The notes under the pieces: model-generated
Database searches by the model: none
Told to the model about the DNA's origin: nothing
Seen by the model: only the letters and a program-made list of their open reading frames with translations
Position numbers and translations under genes: made by a program
Shown: in pieces, positions 63,904-64,000 of the stretch
Layout of the letters: every line of letters begins with the position of its first letter
How positions within the stretch are numbered: the first letter of the stretch is position 1
Assembly (NCBI GenBank): GCA_020627705.1
Contig: JAHDGJ010000001.1
Span: forward strand, 1-64,000
Direction of reading: 5' to 3'
Origin: Saprospiraceae bacterium
Lineage (GTDB): Bacteria; Bacteroidota; Bacteroidia; Chitinophagales; Saprospiraceae
Length of the DNA: 64,000 bases

Positions 63904-64000
63904 AATTATCGATTTTGATCTTTTAAATTTATTGACTTTATAAGTGTAATGAAAGGGCTTCCTAAGCAAAAAGTTGTCGTTCACGAGATGGATCGCATTG

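Noticed and set aside
1-64000. CRISPR arrays, IS elements, prophage or integron signatures
   Set aside because: No regularly spaced short repeats, transposase, integrase or phage structural genes were seen on either strand.

Overview
The window looks like a chromosomal segment from a member of the Bacteroidota, probably a Saprospiria-like or neighbouring marine or aquatic lineage; the phylum is secure and the order is a guess. The evidence is: low G+C; three giant secreted proteins carrying type IX secretion (T9SS) C-terminal sorting domains; Bacteroidota promoters of the TTG-N18/20-TAnnTTTG type; few Shine-Dalgarno sequences; many GTG/TTG starts; and typical families (DUF2795, DUF4412, DUF5683, DUF6089, parA-parB-DUF5683 order, ArsS with its AhpD-like partner). 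Coding density is high: no gap between genes exceeds 300 bases, and several convergent genes touch or overlap at their 3' ends.

Layout. 1-13.4 kb: two giant same-strand T9SS type B surface proteins, one with a P-domain and about 15 Ig/PKD-like repeats, one with SdrD-B-like domains and a 780-bp tandem duplication. 13.5-18.6 kb: housekeeping genes cmk, a DUF2795 gene, queA, a MacB-type permease and the infC-rpmI-rplT translation operon. 18.6-22.9 kb: clpC, a STAS protein abutting rnz, and tRNA-Lys(TTT). 22.9-28.8 kb: small membrane proteins, the arsenosugar-type ArsS/AhpD pair, a lipoprotein resembling an inorganic pyrophosphatase that has lost its catalytic residues, an acyltransferase-like protein, an ECF sigma/anti-sigma pair and lysA. 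28.8-45.2 kb: valS, a subtilase, an outer-membrane barrel, recQ, a glycosyltransferase, an S9 oligopeptidase, a MATE exporter, smc and another barrel protein. 45.3-55.8 kb: engB, a PlsC-like acyltransferase, an exonuclease, a DUF4412 protein, fmt, an OmpA-family envelope protein, parA-parB with DUF5683, a UlaG-like hydrolase and an FMN reductase. 55.8-64 kb: a giant HYR/C-type-lectin T9SS type A protein, a solute-binding lipoprotein and a redoxin with dockerin-like repeats.

Most of the window is ordinary core genome (translation, chromosome segregation, tRNA modification). It is interspersed with cell-surface genes that suggest adhesion or polymer binding, exported through a T9SS whose machinery is not in the window. 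I do not see phage, IS elements, CRISPR or a defence island. The most unusual items are the pyrophosphatase-like pseudoenzyme lipoprotein (24.7 kb), two C-type lectin domains that appear nested inside split HYR domains (56.7-57.9 kb), the redoxin with dockerin-like repeats (63 kb), and a 37-residue membrane protein (26.4 kb).
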